Assembly (NCBI GenBank): GCA_002104985.1
Contig: MCGO01000007.1
Coordinates: 248,001-312,000 of the forward strand
DNA length: 64,000 bases
Direction of reading: 5' to 3'
Source: Rhizoclosmatium globosum
Taxonomy: Eukaryota > Chytridiomycota > Chytridiomycetes > Chytridiales > Chytriomycetaceae
The notes under the pieces are model-generated. The model had not been told where the DNA came from, made no database searches, and saw only the letters and a program-made list of their open reading frames with translations. Positions 60,933-64,000 of this stretch are shown here, in pieces. The translations under genes and the position numbers were made by a program. Every line of letters begins with the position of its first letter. Positions within the stretch are counted from its first letter, which is position 1.

Positions 60933-61656
60933 TTATTCGACATTTGGTGTATATGCTACATTTGTATGACGTCTTCGTGCAGTGAAATACGCCCCTTTCT
61001 GGTCCTGGCTCTCCATCTCATAAACAAGATGCGGAGGAATATTCATGGATCCAAACCACTCAATATGTCCCGCTTTTTTCATTCCCTTTAATACCAGTTC
61101 GTCCAACTCATCTTTCAGCCCCAATACATGCCACTCAAGAACAGTATTCACAGCCTCAATAATTGCGTCTACAGCCATACGACCACGCGAGTTCCAATAT
61201 ACTTTGAAAGACGAAGCTAGAATAAAGGCGAGAAGTTCTTCAGGGCTCTCGCCATCAAAGTCAGCATATCCAGGACTTGTTCGGGGCCCTCCAAATGGAA
61301 TAGGAGCCGCAACATAGAATAAACGGCCAGCTACGGCATATATAAATCGGTGTGGGTGAGATGGATGATTCTGGAAGGTTTTCATATAGCTTCGTGAGAT
61401 TGGATCAATAGGTCCATGGCTGAGATGTCAGTCGAGCAGCTGTCAAGATAAACTCTGTTTTCCTGCTCGCTGTAGGCTATAGTTATTGGGCTTTTGTGAG
61501 GATGGAAGCGAACAATTCGATTTGAGACAGGTGCTTTGAAGCGGGATGCTGAGGATTGGCGACAGATCGCAAGGTGAAGTATTGATGAAGCAAGTTCATT
61601 GTGTAAGTATACTTAATGAGAAGCATCAATCGCTCACCAGTGCTGAATAAGCTCAT
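60933..61656 (-). CDS. Unrecognised family, member g
   Basis: Exon 1 is 61656-61638 (MSLFST plus one base, 19 nt), then an 89-nt intron (GTGAGC..CTCAG, 61637-61549) and exon 2 from 61548: ASRFKAPVSNRIVRFHPHKS, PITIAYSEQENRVYLDSC, DLLIQSHEAI. After a probable one-base loss near 61387 it continues SHPHRFIYAVAGRLFY, PIPFGGPRTSPGYADF, LLAFILASSFKVYWNSRG, VDAIIEAVNTVLEW, LKDELDELVLKGMKKAGHIE and IPPHLVYEMES, ending at 60933 (TPNVE). It keeps every domain block and the phase-1 leader-exon structure but is more diverged than b-f. It lies just upstream of e/f on the same strand and next to PARG. Confidence 0.65.
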
Positions 61657-61857
61657 AGGTCCCAAACGTTGGTACAACTTGAACAGGGTGAGATCGCTGG
61701 TATCTATCGTCGAGGATTGCGAACTCCTCGTGTAGTAGTCTAGGATGATTTGGAGCTCAGAGGAGTTTCAATTTGGCAGCCGTGAGGTCGTGTGGGTCAA
61801 AGGAACAATTTTCACCACCCATCCTAACATACTTCCTCCAAACGTTCTCTTTATTAA

Positions 61858-63561
<1,704 letters not shown>

Positions 63562-63562
63562 C

Positions 63563-63597
63563 TATCTCTCTTTCTTTCTTTCTTTCTTTCTTCTTGT
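63563..63597. repeat. (CTTT)n microsatellite
   Basis: About seven CTTT units in the 73-bp gap between the divergent PARG and right-edge genes, within their shared 5' region. Confidence 0.85.
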
Positions 63598-63634
63598 TAA
63601 CCAACTTCCTCTCTCAAACAACCAACAACCAACA

Positions 63635-64000
63635 ATGCTCAACGACCGCATCGTGCACACTTACGCTTCAGCCACCAAAAACGAGGACGCTGAAATGACA
63701 GCCGCCGAGTACGACGACCTCAAACTGAAACAGGACAACGACTTTGACTTTGACGTTGACGACTACAATCAAGATGAAATGGAGGACGAGGTCGGCGAAG
63801 ACATTCCCGAAATGGAACTATTGGCCATGATGGATGCCGAAGAGGACTCGCTGCTGATTGCCCGGCGCCTGTTCAAGCTGGAAGTCAACCCTGAAACACT
63901 CGCGATGCTGAAACAAGAACACTTGGAGGCGCTGTATCAGCACGGATTCGTGTACATCGATGGACTTGTCGATCTGGGGGTCGTTGCGGAGGCCAGGCGG
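63635..64000 (+). CDS. Acidic-N-terminus protein, 3' end cut by window edge
   Basis: Open from ATG 63635 to the window end (122 codons). The N-terminus is very acidic (DNDFDFDVDDYNQDEMEDEV), followed by a helical part (MELLAMMDAEEDSLLIARRL). The last visible part, LEALYQHGFVYIDGLVDL then GVVAEARR, resembles the entry to 2-oxoglutarate/Fe(II) dioxygenases (a 'gYvvidgfl' strand followed by a helix), but the catalytic HxD lies outside the window, so this is only a suggestion. It is divergent from PARG with 73 bp between ATGs. Confidence 0.6.
   Translation, partial: MLNDRIVHTYASATKNEDAEMTAAEYDDLKLKQDNDFDFDVDDYNQDEMEDEVGEDIPEMELLAMMDAEEDSLLIARRLFKLEVNPETLAMLKQEHLEALYQHGFVYIDGLVDLGVVAEARR

Overview
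The window reads as nuclear DNA of an early-diverging fungus, most likely a chytrid-type zoosporic fungus (inference). The support is a fungal velvet transcription factor beside genes that many yeasts have lost (PARG, a ubinuclein/HPC2 relative, a PC-esterase type membrane protein), dense packing on both strands, and many 40-90 nt GT..AG introns. There is no operon logic; genes sit head-to-head or tail-to-tail with gaps that are often under 100 bp. No tRNA, rRNA, CRISPR array or recognisable transposase was seen.

Layout: 1-1594 (-) velvet factor running off the left edge; 1944-7096 (+) SH3-RhoGEF-PH-PX protein; 7121-8087 (+) Rtf2; then a minus-strand block of formin (8134-12902), FBXO3-like F-box/ApaG protein (12971-14591), CHIP/STUB1-like U-box ligase (14644-15877) and member a of an unrecognised gene family. 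16.7-22.9 kb is gene-poor and holds family members b and c. 22.9-28.7 kb has MSH3 (-) and a PC-esterase membrane protein (+). 28.7-31.1 kb is empty, followed by an MTG1-like remnant and a two-RRM protein. 34.5-39.7 kb is a higher-order tandem array of 1120-bp units. 39.9-49.8 kb holds an HPC2/ubinuclein-like protein, an unknown gene, an SGNH hydrolase, a SET-MYND protein and the ribosome-assembly GTPase EFL1/Ria1. 52.0-52.7 kb is decayed family member d. 53.8-59.2 kb has PRP6 and a DHX33-like helicase in divergent orientation. 59.3-61.7 kb holds family members e/f (a fused double domain) and g, and 61.9-63.6 kb a PARG. A new plus-strand gene runs off the right edge.

Two points matter most. 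First, six loci (seven domain copies) encode an unrecognised ~200-residue domain. At least four share a tiny first exon of about 4-9 codons ending in a phase-1 intron, and c and d also share their 3' flank, so this looks like an expanding lineage-specific family. Second, a 5.2-kb nested satellite appears to have grown from part of a membrane-protein-like gene.

Caution: many otherwise conserved genes are interrupted by single-base frame breaks, several in homopolymer runs. Most are probably sequence errors, so exon ends given here are approximate and short breaks should not be read as pseudogenes without checking.
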